Below the pieces are notes generated by a model. That model saw only the letters and a program-made list of their open reading frames with translations. It made no database searches and was not told the origin of the DNA. Positions 40,798 through 49,969 of a stretch of 64,000 nucleotides of DNA are shown here, one piece after another. The stretch spans positions 1 to 64,000 of the forward strand of contig JAEWAF010000040.1 in NCBI GenBank assembly GCA_023391815.1, given 5' to 3'. The stretch is from Pseudomonadota bacterium. Its GTDB lineage: Bacteria > Pseudomonadota > Gammaproteobacteria > Steroidobacterales > Steroidobacteraceae. Position 1 is the first letter of the stretch; each line of letters begins with the position of its first letter. A program made the position numbers and the translations under genes.

Positions 40798-43344
40798 TCA
40801 GCGCGGCCGGGGCTTGGCGCGAGCGGTCGCCTGGGCGGTAAGGGGATCGTCCGGCCAATAATGCTTGGGATAGCGGCCCTTGAGCTCCTTTTTTACGTCC
40901 AGATAACCGCGGGCCCAGAAGCTCACCAGGTCGCGCGTGACCTGCACCGGACGGTGGGCGGGCGAGAGCAGCTGGAGCGTGAGTGGTACGCGGCCTTCCG
41001 CGACCGTCGGTGTTTCATGCATGCCGAACACCTCTTGCAGCCGAACGGCGACAGTCGGTGATTCTTCGGTGTAATCGATGGGAATGCGCGAGCCGCTCGG
41101 CACGGCCAGATGTGTGGGCGCGAACGATTCGAGTCGTTGCTGCGCGTTCCAGTCGAGCAGGGACAGGAGGATGTCGTGCAACTCCAGACGCGCCAGATGA
41201 TCGCGTCGGCTCATGTCGTTGAGCCACGGGGCCAGCCATTCATCGAGATGTTCCATCAGTGCCGCATCGCTCACGTCCGGCCAGGGGACCGGGGCGCGCT
41301 CGTCGAATCGTTTCGCGAATATCAACCGCGTCTGGAGCGCGCGGGCAGGTTTGGTCCACGGCAGAGCGCCGAGCCCGAGCTCACGAACGCCTGCCAGCAT
41401 GGCCTCCAGCATCCGGGTTGGATCGGGCCTGTCGATTCGACGTTCGTATAATTTCAACGCGCCGAGCCATCGTTCATCCTGAGCCACCACGCTTTGTTCG
41501 CGTGAGTCCCACTCGAAGCGCTCGCGATGCTCGATCTGCCGGCTGAAGTCGGCTTCGAGCAGCTCGCGGGTGAGCGGGGCCGCGAGCCGGATCATCGCCT
41601 CACGATCGCCGGCATCGAGATCGGCGACCACGAGAAACTCGGCCCGAGCCAGGCTTTGCGCCGGCGGCAACTGCGCGCCGCGCCCGCTCGATAACAAATA
41701 TCGTCCGCCGGCCCCGCGCGACTGAGCGATACGGTCGGGATAAGCCAGCGCGAGCAGGCGGCCGACGTCGTAGTCGCCGAGCTTCGTGTTGTCATGGCGC
41801 GGTTGTTCGAGCTGGCGTGCAAGCAGATCGATACTTCGCAGCGCTCGTTGTTTCGCGCCTTGATCGATGGACACATTGACGGGAAGGCTGCGCTCGCCGC
41901 GCAACGCTTCGACACGGAAGCGCAGGTCGACGTTTCTATCCTGACCTTGCGTACGCAGTAGATCGCGCTCGCCGAGCGCGGCCGCGATTTGCAACGCCGT
42001 GGTCTGTAATCCCAACTCCGCGCCTCTCACGATCATGTGCGCGAGTCGAGGATGCGTTGCCATTCTTGCCAGCGCGCGACCATGTTCCGTCACGCGACCA
42101 TCGGCGGAGATGGCTTCGAGCGAACGGAGCAAATCGCGAGCCTGCGCAAATGTCGCCGAGGGAGGCGGATCGAGCCAACGTAACGCGGATGGATCGGCGA
42201 TTCCCCAGTTCGCCAGCTCCAACGCCAACGGCGCCAGATCCGCGCCGACGATTTCCGGTGATGTTTGCGCCGGTAGCGCTGCATGTTCGACTTCGCTCCA
42301 GAGTCGATAACACACGCCCGCCTGAATTCGGCCCGCGCGACCCCGGCGCTGATCGGCCGAGGCGCGAGAAATGCTGCCGAGCTCGAGCCGCCCCATGCCG
42401 GTCGCGGGATCGAAACGCGAGCGCCGTTCCTGGCCACTGTCGACCACGATGCGAACGCCTTCGATGGTGAGACTGGTTTCGGCGATGTTGGTCGCGAGCA
42501 CGATCTTGCGCTCGCCGCCCCGACTGGGCTGGATGGCGGCGTCTTGTTCTTGCGGCGACAACTCGCCGAACAGTGGCAACACTCTCACGCCCGCTGGCAG
42601 CGATGTTTCTTCCAGAAACCGCTGCGCGCGACGAATCTCTCCCTGGCCCGGAAGAAACGCGAGCACATCGCCGGGCTCGGCATCGATGGCGCGCACGATG
42701 GTTCGAGCGACGATCTGCGCCATATCTTCGTACTGGGGGCGAGAGCCCCGGACATCGAGACGTTCGCGATAATGCGTCGTCACTGGAAATGCGCGACCCT
42801 CGGCGGTAACGACCGGCGCATCGCCAAGCAACTTTGCGACGGCTGCGCCGTCGAGCGTTGCGGACATGACCAGCAGACGCAGATCCTCGCGCACCGTCTC
42901 CTGAGCATCGAGGCACAGCGCGAGGCCGAGATCGGCATTCAGGCTGCGCTCGTGGAACTCATCGAAAATCACCAGCGCGACGCCTTCCAGCGTCGGGTCG
43001 CGTTGCAGCCAGCGCGTCAGAATGCCTTCGGTTACGACTTCGATGCGCGTGTCCTTGCTCACCTTGGTTTCGAGCCGCGTACGAAAGCCGACCGTGCGAC
43101 CCACCGGCTCGCCCAACGTCTGCGCCATGCGAGTGGCGACAGCGCGGGCCGCGAGCCGTCGTGGCTCGAGCATCACGATGCGAGCGTCAGCGCGCCAGGG
43201 CTCATTCAGCAAGGCGAGCGGCACACCGGTCGATTTACCGGCGCCGGGCGGGGCCTGCAGGACCACGTTGCGATGTTCGAGCAACGCGTGCCGCAGGGCG
43301 GGCAGCGCTTGTTCGATGGGCAGAAGACTGGCTGGACGGTTCAC
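40798..43344 (-). CDS. hrpB: ATP-dependent RNA helicase HrpB
   Basis: An 848-residue DEAH-type helicase. Walker A is APPGAGKSTG (31-40). The DEAH box is IFDEFHERSL (DEFH at 128-131). Motif III VMSATLDG, motif IV-V TNIAETSLTIEGVRIVVDSG and motif VI QRRGRAGRIQAGVCYRLWS follow. The HA2 region and the C-terminal HrpB domain end in LTRELLEADFSRQ through GYLDVKKELKGRYPKHYWPD, typical of HrpB rather than HrpA. The start is a GTG. TAAAAT ends six bases before it with no ribosome-binding site, suggesting a leaderless mRNA. Its role is in RNA processing, and it appears to head the run down to acs. Confidence 0.95.
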   Translation of the reverse strand: MNRPASLLPIEQALPALRHALLEHRNVVLQAPPGAGKSTGVPLALLNEPWRADARIVMLEPRRLAARAVATRMAQTLGEPVGRTVGFRTRLETKVSKDTRIEVVTEGILTRWLQRDPTLEGVALVIFDEFHERSLNADLGLALCLDAQETVREDLRLLVMSATLDGAAVAKLLGDAPVVTAEGRAFPVTTHYRERLDVRGSRPQYEDMAQIVARTIVRAIDAEPGDVLAFLPGQGEIRRAQRFLEETSLPAGVRVLPLFGELSPQEQDAAIQPSRGGERKIVLATNIAETSLTIEGVRIVVDSGQERRSRFDPATGMGRLELGSISRASADQRRGRAGRIQAGVCYRLWSEVEHAALPAQTSPEIVGADLAPLALELANWGIADPSALRWLDPPPSATFAQARDLLRSLEAISADGRVTEHGRALARMATHPRLAHMIVRGAELGLQTTALQIAAALGERDLLRTQGQDRNVDLRFRVEALRGERSLPVNVSIDQGAKQRALRSIDLLARQLEQPRHDNTKLGDYDVGRLLALAYPDRIAQSRGAGGRYLLSSGRGAQLPPAQSLARAEFLVVADLDAGDREAMIRLAAPLTRELLEADFSRQIEHRERFEWDSREQSVVAQDERWLGALKLYERRIDRPDPTRMLEAMLAGVRELGLGALPWTKPARALQTRLIFAKRFDERAPVPWPDVSDAALMEHLDEWLAPWLNDMSRRDHLARLELHDILLSLLDWNAQQRLESFAPTHLAVPSGSRIPIDYTEESPTVAVRLQEVFGMHETPTVAEGRVPLTLQLLSPAHRPVQVTRDLVSFWARGYLDVKKELKGRYPKHYWPDDPLTAQATARAKPRPR

Positions 43345-43350
43345 GCCGGC

Positions 43351-43356
43351 ATTTTA
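43351..43356 (-). promoter_or_regulatory. -10-like element (TAAAAT) of hrpB
   Basis: TAAAAT on the minus strand lies six bases before the GTG start at 43344. A transcript would begin at or next to the start codon. Confidence 0.5.
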
Positions 43357-43463
43357 TCGAAAGCCTGGTCCGACCTGCGAAATCCGCACGCCTCGGGCCG
43401 CGCGGTTCCTTTCGGCGTCGGCCTGTGACTACACTCAGCGCCTCTAACAATCAGGGAGGAAGC

Positions 43464-44717
43464 ATGATGTTCGCACGTCGTTTCTTCTGTTCGTTGCTGC
43501 TCGCGTTCGTCGTAGGCGTCGTCGGAGCCGCGGATCTCGGCACCGCCCGACCCGAAGCCGTCGGCATGTCGTCGCAGCGACTCAATCGACTGACAACGCA
43601 GATGAAAGCGCTCGCCGACCGCGGTGACGTGTCGGGCGTCGTGACCATGGTCGCGAGGAAAGGCAAGGTCGTGCATCTGGAAGCGGCCGGCAAGCGCGAG
43701 CTGGAGACCGGCACGCCCATGCGCAAGGACTCGATCTTTCGCATCTATTCCATGACCAAGCCTGTCACCGGCGTCGCCATGATGATCCTGTTCGAGCAGG
43801 GCAAGTGGCAGCTGAACGACCCCGTATCCAAATACATTCCGGAATTCGCCGATCTGAAGGTCGCGAAAGTCGATGCCGCCAGCGGCGCGGTCACGACCGT
43901 GCCCAGCAATCATCCGATGACCATGCGCGAGCTGATGTCACATTCGGGCGGTCTCACCTATGGCTTCTTCGGCGGCACCGCGGTCGACAAGCATTACGTC
44001 GAGAACAACGTATTCGATCAGACTCAGCCCATGCGGACTTTCATCGAGCGCCTGGCCAAGGCGCCGCTGTTGTTCCAGCCCGGCGAGCGCTGGCATTACA
44101 GCGTCTCGGTGGATGTGCAGGGCTACCTGGTCGAGAAACTGTCGGGCCAGACGTTTCCTGAGTTCCTGCAGCAGCACGTGTTCGGACCGTTGCAGATGGT
44201 GGACACGGCGTTTTACGTACCGGCCGCGAAGATGAGTCGCTTGGTCGAGTTCTATTACCGCGGCAAGGACGGCAAGAGCGTCAAGCATCCGAATGTCGCC
44301 GATTATTCCAAGCCGCCGGTGTTTGCTTCCGGCGGCGGCGGCCTGGTGTCGACTGCCAGCGACTACATGCGCTTCTGCCAGATGTTGCTCAATGGCGGCA
44401 CGCTGGATGGTCAGCGCATCCTGTCGCCGCTCAGTGTGAAGCTCATGCGTACCAACATGCTTCCCGACTCGGCGCGCACCATGGGGCCGGGCACCGGCTT
44501 CGGTCTGGATTTCGCGGTGGTCGAAGATCCGGCGGCTGCCGGCGGTTATGGCGGCGAAGGCACTTATTTCTGGGGCGGTTACGCGGGCACGTGGTTCTGG
44601 ATCGATCCGGTCTATCAGCTGATCGTGGTCGGCATGATCCAGCAGCGCGGCGATGACGTGCCCGATCTGCGCGCGTTGTCTCGATCGCTCACCTACCAGG
44701 CGATCGTCGAAGAGTAG
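43464..44717 (+). CDS. Exported serine beta-lactamase-fold hydrolase (class C/esterase family)
   Basis: A 417-residue secreted enzyme with a signal peptide (MMFARRFFCSLLLAFVVGVVGA). The nucleophile motif is SMTKP with Ser96 and Lys99. A Tyr motif (HYSVSVD, about residue 211) takes the YxN place, and the third motif region is WGGYAGTWFWIDP rather than KTG. This is the pattern of EstB-type esterases and D-amino-acid hydrolases, not true AmpC. AGGGAGGAAGC precedes the ATG, and a TACACT box lies upstream at 43430-43435. The substrate is not predictable. A resistance function is unlikely given the altered motifs. Confidence 0.9.
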   Translation: MMFARRFFCSLLLAFVVGVVGAADLGTARPEAVGMSSQRLNRLTTQMKALADRGDVSGVVTMVARKGKVVHLEAAGKRELETGTPMRKDSIFRIYSMTKPVTGVAMMILFEQGKWQLNDPVSKYIPEFADLKVAKVDAASGAVTTVPSNHPMTMRELMSHSGGLTYGFFGGTAVDKHYVENNVFDQTQPMRTFIERLAKAPLLFQPGERWHYSVSVDVQGYLVEKLSGQTFPEFLQQHVFGPLQMVDTAFYVPAAKMSRLVEFYYRGKDGKSVKHPNVADYSKPPVFASGGGGLVSTASDYMRFCQMLLNGGTLDGQRILSPLSVKLMRTNMLPDSARTMGPGTGFGLDFAVVEDPAAAGGYGGEGTYFWGGYAGTWFWIDPVYQLIVVGMIQQRGDDVPDLRALSRSLTYQAIVEE

Positions 44718-44984
44718 CCCCGCACCAGGCTTAACCGGGAGCAGGCACTTCCGGGCGGAATTTCGCTCGGAAGCTGTCACTATATTGCCTCCCTCGGCAG
44801 CTCGCGTCCGCCTTCAACGTTCCTGACAACTTCGTAAGGTGCTGGTCATGTTTCGGTGCCGGCGATTGGGCTATGGTCCGCCATGGGCGCGTGCTCATGC
44901 GGTTGATCGGGCAAGCGCCGACACAGTTGACGGGTCGGGTGCCGTCGAGCGGAGGGTCGTGTTCTTTTGCGCCATAGCGATGCC

Positions 44985-45674
44985 ATGAAAGTTCTGATCG
45001 TGGAAGACGAGCCCAAGACGGCCGATTATCTCGAGCGAGGTCTGCGTGAGCAGGGCTACGTCGTGGACGTCGCGCGCGATGGGCTCGACGGTAAACACAT
45101 GGCGCTCGAATACGAGTACGACGTGATCGTGCTCGACGTGATGTTGCCGGGCACGGACGGCTTCTCCGTGCTGCATGCGTTACGCGAGCAGCGCCAGACA
45201 CCGGTGATCATGTTGACAGCGCGCGATCGCGTCGATGATCGCGTTCGGGGCTTGCGCGAAGGAGCGGACGACTATCTGGTCAAACCGTTCTCGTTCCTGG
45301 AGCTCGTCGCGCGCTTGCAGGCGTTGACTCGTCGCAGTCGCGGCCAGGAAGCCATGCAGCTGCGCATCGCGGATCTGCAAATCGATCTGTTGGCTCGCAA
45401 GGCCTGGCGCAACGGCCAGCGCCTGGACCTCACCGCGAAAGAGTTTGCTTTGCTCGCCGCGCTCGCGCGTCGCAAAGGCGAGATTCTTTCCAAGACCACC
45501 ATCGCCGAGCTGGTGTGGGATGTGAATTTCGATAGCGACACCAACGTCGTCGAAGTGGCGGTGAAACGGCTGCGCAGTAAGCTCGACGATCCGTTCAAGC
45601 CGACGTTGCTGCACACGGTGCGTGGCATGGGCTACGTGCTGGAAGTGCGCGACGACCAGAGCGAGGACGCATGA
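44985..45674 (+). CDS. OmpR-family response regulator (CusR/CopR-like)
   Basis: A 229-residue regulator. The receiver has MKVLIVEDEPKTADYLERGL, phospho-acceptor Asp51 in IVLDVMLPGTDGF and LVKPFSFLELVARL. The winged helix has DLTAKEFALLAALARRKGEI, NVVEVAVKRLRSKLD and LLHTVRGMGYVLE. The opening and the 'RGMGYVLE' ending match the heavy-metal CusR/CopR/IrlR branch. The ATG at 44985 lacks a ribosome-binding site, and an upstream TTG at 44967 with GGAGGG is an alternative. The kinase gene overlaps its end by ATGA. A partial TGACAA-type half-site near 44823 could be a CusR-like operator. Confidence 0.9.
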   Translation: MKVLIVEDEPKTADYLERGLREQGYVVDVARDGLDGKHMALEYEYDVIVLDVMLPGTDGFSVLHALREQRQTPVIMLTARDRVDDRVRGLREGADDYLVKPFSFLELVARLQALTRRSRGQEAMQLRIADLQIDLLARKAWRNGQRLDLTAKEFALLAALARRKGEILSKTTIAELVWDVNFDSDTNVVEVAVKRLRSKLDDPFKPTLLHTVRGMGYVLEVRDDQSEDA

Positions 45675-47035
45675 AGCTGTCCATCAGCAAGCGCCTCGCC
45701 GCGATGTTCGCGGTCGCCAGCTTCGTCATGCTGGCGGTGCTGAGCATCGCCATGCATGGGTTGTTGAAGCGCGAGCTGGAGCGCCATCAGGGCAATGAGC
45801 TGCACGCGCGTTGGACCATGTACAAGCCTCTCATCATGCGCAACGACGACGTGGTGCATTGGGAATATGTGCGCACGAAATTCGACAATTCCATTTCCGA
45901 GAACAATCGCGTCAGCCTTTGGGTTCAGAGCGACGATCCGCGCTTCACCTATGGCGCGCCGTTGACCGACGCGCAGCGGCAGGCTTTGGGCACGCATGGC
46001 TTCGGGCAGGTCACGCTGCCCGGGCACGAGGCGCCGCTGAAGACTTATTCGGCGGAGGTCGAAGCGCACGGCGAGCGTCCGCCGGTGCTGTTGACGGTGG
46101 GCATCGATTCGACGCCGTTCGTCGAAACGCTGCGCGCATTCACGGTCGGTCTGATCGCATTGACGGTCGTGGGCGCGTTGGGCGCGGCAGGGCTTGGGTA
46201 TTACATCGCGGGCGTTGGCTTGCGACCGGTGGAGCGGCTGTCGCGCGAAGCGCAGGCGTTGTCGCCGGGTTATCTGTCGCGGCGCTTGCAGACCGATACG
46301 CTGGCGCCGGAACTTTCCGAGCTCGCCGACTCTTTCAACGGCGCGTTGTCGCGGCTCGAAACGGCATATCAACAGCTCGAGGCCTTCAACGCGGACGTGG
46401 CGCATGAATTGCGCACGCCGCTGGGCAACTTGATCGGCCAAACGCAGGTTACGTTGTCGCGCGAGCGCAGTGTCACGGAACTAAAAGAAGCTTTGCACTC
46501 TAACCTTGAGGATCTCGAACGGCTGCGTGGCATCGTCAACGACATGCTGTTCCTGGCTCGCGCGGATCGCGGTGAACGCGCGCCGAACCGGGTCGAGGTG
46601 TCGATCGCGCAGGAAGTGTCGCACGCCGTCGAGTATCTGGAGTTCATCTTCGAGGAAGCTGGCGTCCGTGTGCGTATCGAAGGCGATGCGCACGCCAGTA
46701 TCGAGACTTCTCTGTTTCGGCGCGCTGTAACCAATCTGTTACAGAACGCCGTCCAGCACGCCCCGCGCGGTGCCGAGATTGTCGTGTTCGTTTTGCAGCA
46801 GCCCGGCGCGATTCGGGTCTCTGTACAGAACACCGGCCCCGGTATCGCGCGGGAGCACCTTTCGAGGTTGTTCGACCGCTTCTATCGCGTCGACAGCTCC
46901 CGCAGCGGCAGCCGTGAGAATCACGGCCTCGGCCTCGCTATCGTTCGCGCGGTCGCCGCCATGCACGGTGGCACCGTCTTCGCGGAGAGCGAGGACGGTG
47001 CCACGACGATCGGTTTCACCGTCGCCTCGGCGTGA
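45671..47035 (+). CDS. Heavy-metal-type sensor histidine kinase (CusS-like)
   Basis: A 454-residue inner-membrane kinase. Helix 1 is about 9-30 and helix 2 about 155-180. Between them lies a periplasmic sensor of about 125 residues. A HAMP linker (GLRPVERLSREAQALS) leads to the H-box FNADVAHELRTPLGNL with His245, the N-box LLQNAVQHAP, NTGPGIAREHLSRLFDRFYR and NHGLGLAIVRAVAAMHGG. The HELRTPL with a following GQTQV stretch is the CusS subgroup. The periplasmic domain lacks the obvious His/Met cluster of CusS, so the metal, if any, is uncertain. It is translationally coupled to the regulator before it. Confidence 0.92.
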   Translation: MKLSISKRLAAMFAVASFVMLAVLSIAMHGLLKRELERHQGNELHARWTMYKPLIMRNDDVVHWEYVRTKFDNSISENNRVSLWVQSDDPRFTYGAPLTDAQRQALGTHGFGQVTLPGHEAPLKTYSAEVEAHGERPPVLLTVGIDSTPFVETLRAFTVGLIALTVVGALGAAGLGYYIAGVGLRPVERLSREAQALSPGYLSRRLQTDTLAPELSELADSFNGALSRLETAYQQLEAFNADVAHELRTPLGNLIGQTQVTLSRERSVTELKEALHSNLEDLERLRGIVNDMLFLARADRGERAPNRVEVSIAQEVSHAVEYLEFIFEEAGVRVRIEGDAHASIETSLFRRAVTNLLQNAVQHAPRGAEIVVFVLQQPGAIRVSVQNTGPGIAREHLSRLFDRFYRVDSSRSGSRENHGLGLAIVRAVAAMHGGTVFAESEDGATTIGFTVASA

Positions 47036-47038
47036 CGC

Positions 47039-48742
47039 TCATTCCAACGTAAACCACTGCACTTCGACGCGCCGGTTCAACTCGCTGTCCGGACCGGCCG
47101 GTTCTTCCCAGCCGCGACCGACGGCCTCGATACGTGAAGGATCGATGTCTTTGTGACGTGCGCGCAGCGCTTCGCTGACGGCGAGCGCGCGTTGGCGGGA
47201 CAGCTCCATGGCTTTCAGCGCCATGCTCTTCACCAACTGATCGCCGCCCTGATCGCGGAACTCGCTCACGCGAGCGTTATCGACGTGGCCGCGCAAGAGC
47301 ACCGTGGAGCCCGGGCTCACCTGCAGGAAACGCTTGATGGTGTCGAGATATTCCTGGTTCCTGACTTCGGTGTTATCGAGCTTCGCGGAGTTCGCTTCGA
47401 AGAAGAATCGGATGTCCTTGCTCAGCAGCGGGTCGCCTTCGAGCGAAGCTTGCGTGCTGCTGCGGATCGGCGCGATCGCGATGGACTGGTCGGCGAACAG
47501 ACCCTTCTTCGCCAGCGCGTCCAGCGCGGTCACATCGGCGAAGCGCGACGCGTCGGTGGGATTGCGAATTACGCTGCCGTACGCCAGCACCGACGATTGG
47601 AAGATCCCGCCGAACGAACCGGCGGAATCGATCGTGCCGGAGAAGAAGGCGCGGTTCTCGGGGAGGTTCGAGAGATGCACTCGTGACAATTGATCGCGAG
47701 CGTCCGCTTCGGTCCAGCCGAAGGCTTTGGCCACGATGCCGACGTTAGCAGCGGGCTGATCGCGCAGGCGGCGGTTGCCTTCGAGAATGCCATGCACGAG
47801 GCCGCGCACCATGTCCGGATGCGCGCGAGCGAAGCCGCCGTTGACGGCGAGCACGTCGGCGATCACCAGCAGGTTGCGATTTGAGACGAGCACTTTCGCG
47901 GCACCGTTCGAGCCTTTCACGACTTCGTCGGTGAACGGCGTCCAGCCGACACAGCCATTCAAACGCTGCGAGCCGGTCAGCTCGTGCTCGTAGGCTTTGC
48001 AGGCGATGGAGGCGTCATCGTAGAACACCAGGCCGAGCTCGCTGGAGGAGGGCTTCGAGTCCAGGTCACGCAGCAGGGCGACGGGCAGGCCGGCTTCCTG
48101 AGCTAGGTAGCGAATGAAGAATTCGCTCTCGTTGAATTGCGAGGCGGCGAGCACTTTGCCCGCCAGCTGATTGACGGAGGCCACGCCGCGATCGACGACG
48201 ACCATGTCGGCACCTCGTGAGTAGCCGATCTGCAAAGGAACGACGGCGTCGAATTGCCGGCCCAGCACGGCGAGCGCGTCCGTCGTCGTGGCAGTGGCGG
48301 CCAGGCGGCCGTTGTTGAGGGCGGACCAGGTTTCGCTTTCGCTCTTGGTGATCTTGACCTTGAAGCCGTATTCCTTGGCGAAGATCGAGTCGGGATTCGG
48401 CTCCATGCCGCCGTTCGCGACGATCAGGCCGCCGTAGCCGGCGTACTCGCTGATATCGATTTGCAGCAGGTTGTCCTTGGGGACGTAGGTCGCCGCCGCT
48501 TCCAGCGAGGGCGTGCCGGTCACGGGTTCGATCGGTGTGGGCGCGTCGCCATCGCTGCTGTCGGCTTTGCCGTTGCTTTGAGAGGTTGGCGTGCCGGAAC
48601 TGCTCGCGGCATCACCGTCGCTGCCTTTCTTGCCGAGCCACAAATAAACGCCCAGGCCGATGATGCCGACCAGTAACAACAGCGTGACGATGTTGCCGGC
48701 CGCGGAGCCGCGCTGGATCAGCCTTGATTTCAGGTTGCTCAT
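47039..48742 (-). CDS. Anchored periplasmic-binding protein fused to an OmpA domain
   Basis: A 567-residue protein with one N-terminal membrane helix (AAGNIVTLLLLVGIIGLGVY), a Ser/Gly/Asp-rich linker and an ABC-type substrate-binding domain (about 90-430). That domain has LIVANGGMEPNP, TATTTDALAVLG and FNESEFFIRYLAQEAGLPVA, NMT1/SsuA-like. The C-terminus is an OmpA-like peptidoglycan-binding domain (RFFFEANSAKLDN, VLLRGHVDN, SRQRALAVSEALRAR, VGRGWEEPAGPDSELNRR). It would therefore tether a solute sensor between inner membrane and cell wall. No ABC permease is adjacent. It is the last gene of the PspA/AAA+ cluster, 369 bases downstream of the coiled-coil gene. Confidence 0.85.
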   Translation of the reverse strand: MSNLKSRLIQRGSAAGNIVTLLLLVGIIGLGVYLWLGKKGSDGDAASSSGTPTSQSNGKADSSDGDAPTPIEPVTGTPSLEAAATYVPKDNLLQIDISEYAGYGGLIVANGGMEPNPDSIFAKEYGFKVKITKSESETWSALNNGRLAATATTTDALAVLGRQFDAVVPLQIGYSRGADMVVVDRGVASVNQLAGKVLAASQFNESEFFIRYLAQEAGLPVALLRDLDSKPSSSELGLVFYDDASIACKAYEHELTGSQRLNGCVGWTPFTDEVVKGSNGAAKVLVSNRNLLVIADVLAVNGGFARAHPDMVRGLVHGILEGNRRLRDQPAANVGIVAKAFGWTEADARDQLSRVHLSNLPENRAFFSGTIDSAGSFGGIFQSSVLAYGSVIRNPTDASRFADVTALDALAKKGLFADQSIAIAPIRSSTQASLEGDPLLSKDIRFFFEANSAKLDNTEVRNQEYLDTIKRFLQVSPGSTVLLRGHVDNARVSEFRDQGGDQLVKSMALKAMELSRQRALAVSEALRARHKDIDPSRIEAVGRGWEEPAGPDSELNRRVEVQWFTLE

Positions 48743-48825
48743 GTTAGGAGAGTCCTTGCTGTGAGCTGTGCTTGGTCTGTTGCGTGTTCAAGAGAAGAGG
48801 CCTCGGTGGTTCGCGAAGGCTGGTA

Positions 48826-48950
48826 GGTCCTAGGTCCTTCCGGCACCGCGCTCGCCCGTCGCGCATTGCGCTCCTGGGCGCACGTCCCTGATGTGCGCTG
48901 CTGCGAAAACACGTCCCTGTATTTCGAAGCTGCCGGAAGAACCTAGGACC
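48826..48950. repeat. Long inverted repeat with structured centre
   Basis: Arms at 48826-48845 and 48931-48950 match at 19 of 20 positions in inverse orientation, each containing CCTAGG. The 85-base centre contains a nested GCGCAC/GTGCGC hairpin and two copies of ACGTCCCTG. It looks like a small mobile-element relic or a structured RNA. Confidence 0.65.
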
Positions 48951-48961
48951 CACCATCCTTC

Positions 48962-49069
48962 GCCGACAGCGCGCCCGTAACTTTTTGGCGAGTTCTTGCC
49001 GAGAGCGTGGCTCTAACTTGCCAGGACGTTGTTGCCGAGATCGTCGCTGTAACTTTGCGGCCGGCGTGG
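48962..49069. repeat. Three 36-bp tandem repeats
   Basis: GCCGA(C/G)A-type units begin at 48962, 48998 and 49034, exactly 36 bases apart. Each contains a CTAACTT/GTAACTT-like segment. Read leftward, the frame is open through all three with a 12-residue period (VTATISA, VRATLSA, VTGALSA), though I doubt it is translated. Confidence 0.7.
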
Positions 49070-49111
49070 TCGATGCCTCGGTTCTGCTCCTTCCTTGCAA
49101 AACGTTCCGGC

Positions 49112-49969
49112 TCATTGCGCCACCCGTTCGCGACGGCGTTTGGTCGTGCTCGCGCGCGGTTGAAGCAAATCTTCCGGCGGCGGTTCATCGGTGAGGCCTT
49201 CCAAACCGGCGAACAACTCACGCTGATCTCGAAGCCAGCGATTCGCTTCGTTCAGGGACGCGGACAGCGCGTCGAGCGACGACGCGACGCTGTGTTCGTC
49301 GGTTGCGAGCAGCGCCTGTTCGCGCACGAGCGAAACCTGCTGCCGCAATCGTTCCAGTTCCGCCTCGACCAGCTCGCGTCGACGCTGAGCATCCGAATGG
49401 CCGGCGCGCCGGGAGCGAAGTACTGCGAGTTGTTGTTCCAAGCTCCGCTTCAGCTCTTCGCCAATGGAATCCTCGGACAGCCGATCGATCACCCGACGCT
49501 CCTGTTCTTCGAGCGCACGTTTCTCACGATCGGCTGAATTGATCACCTGGAGAATCGACGCACGCGCCGCGAGCAACTTGAGATGGAGCCACGCCATCTG
49601 CCGAACATCGCTCTTCTGCATTTCCGTCGCGCCGGTGCGCGACAGCAGATCGACGATCTCTCTCGCCTGCGCCTCGATCGATTCCTGGCGCCGGCGAGCG
49701 TCTTCGTCGAGGTGGTAGCTGAGCGCGTTGTAACGCGCGACCCAATCTTCCCCTTTGCCGTCCGCATCGACGATGGCTCGGAAGCGCTCGTTACGAGACA
49801 ACGCCCAGAGGTACAACCCTTCCAATCCCGCGCCGATCAACCAAAGGCCGGGATTCACGAACGCCCCCAGCAAGGCGAACGCGGCGAGGCCGAACCAGTT
49901 CGGCGGCAGGGGCATGCCGAAAGGGCGCGCGTTGAAGGCCGCGGCAAGGTAAGAGCGGGAGCTGCTCAT
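49112..49969 (-). CDS. Membrane-anchored coiled-coil protein of the PspA/AAA+ cluster
   Basis: A 285-residue protein. One or two hydrophobic segments near the N-terminus (PNWFGLAAFALLGAFVNPGL, WLIGAGLEGLYLW; about 25-60) lead into a long, charged helical region (about 75-270). That region has DRLSEDSIGEELKRSLEQQL and ERLRQQVSLVREQALLATDE and should form a coiled coil. The C-terminus is basic. I know no family name. Its ATG overlaps the AAA+ stop by four bases (ATGA), so the two are translated together. It may anchor the AAA+ or PspA proteins at the inner membrane. Confidence 0.8.
   Translation of the reverse strand: MSSSRSYLAAAFNARPFGMPLPPNWFGLAAFALLGAFVNPGLWLIGAGLEGLYLWALSRNERFRAIVDADGKGEDWVARYNALSYHLDEDARRRQESIEAQAREIVDLLSRTGATEMQKSDVRQMAWLHLKLLAARASILQVINSADREKRALEEQERRVIDRLSEDSIGEELKRSLEQQLAVLRSRRAGHSDAQRRRELVEAELERLRQQVSLVREQALLATDEHSVASSLDALSASLNEANRWLRDQRELFAGLEGLTDEPPPEDLLQPRASTTKRRRERVAQ

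Noticed and set aside
43464..44717. Class C beta-lactamase resistance gene
   Set aside because: SxxK is present, but YxN and KTG are replaced, as in esterase-type family members.
48962..49069. CRISPR array
   Set aside because: The three units are contiguous 36-bp tandem copies with no spacers and no cas genes nearby.
48744..49115. 123-codon leftward frame through the repeats
   Set aside because: Arg-rich, crosses the inverted repeat and tandem repeats; best read as non-coding.
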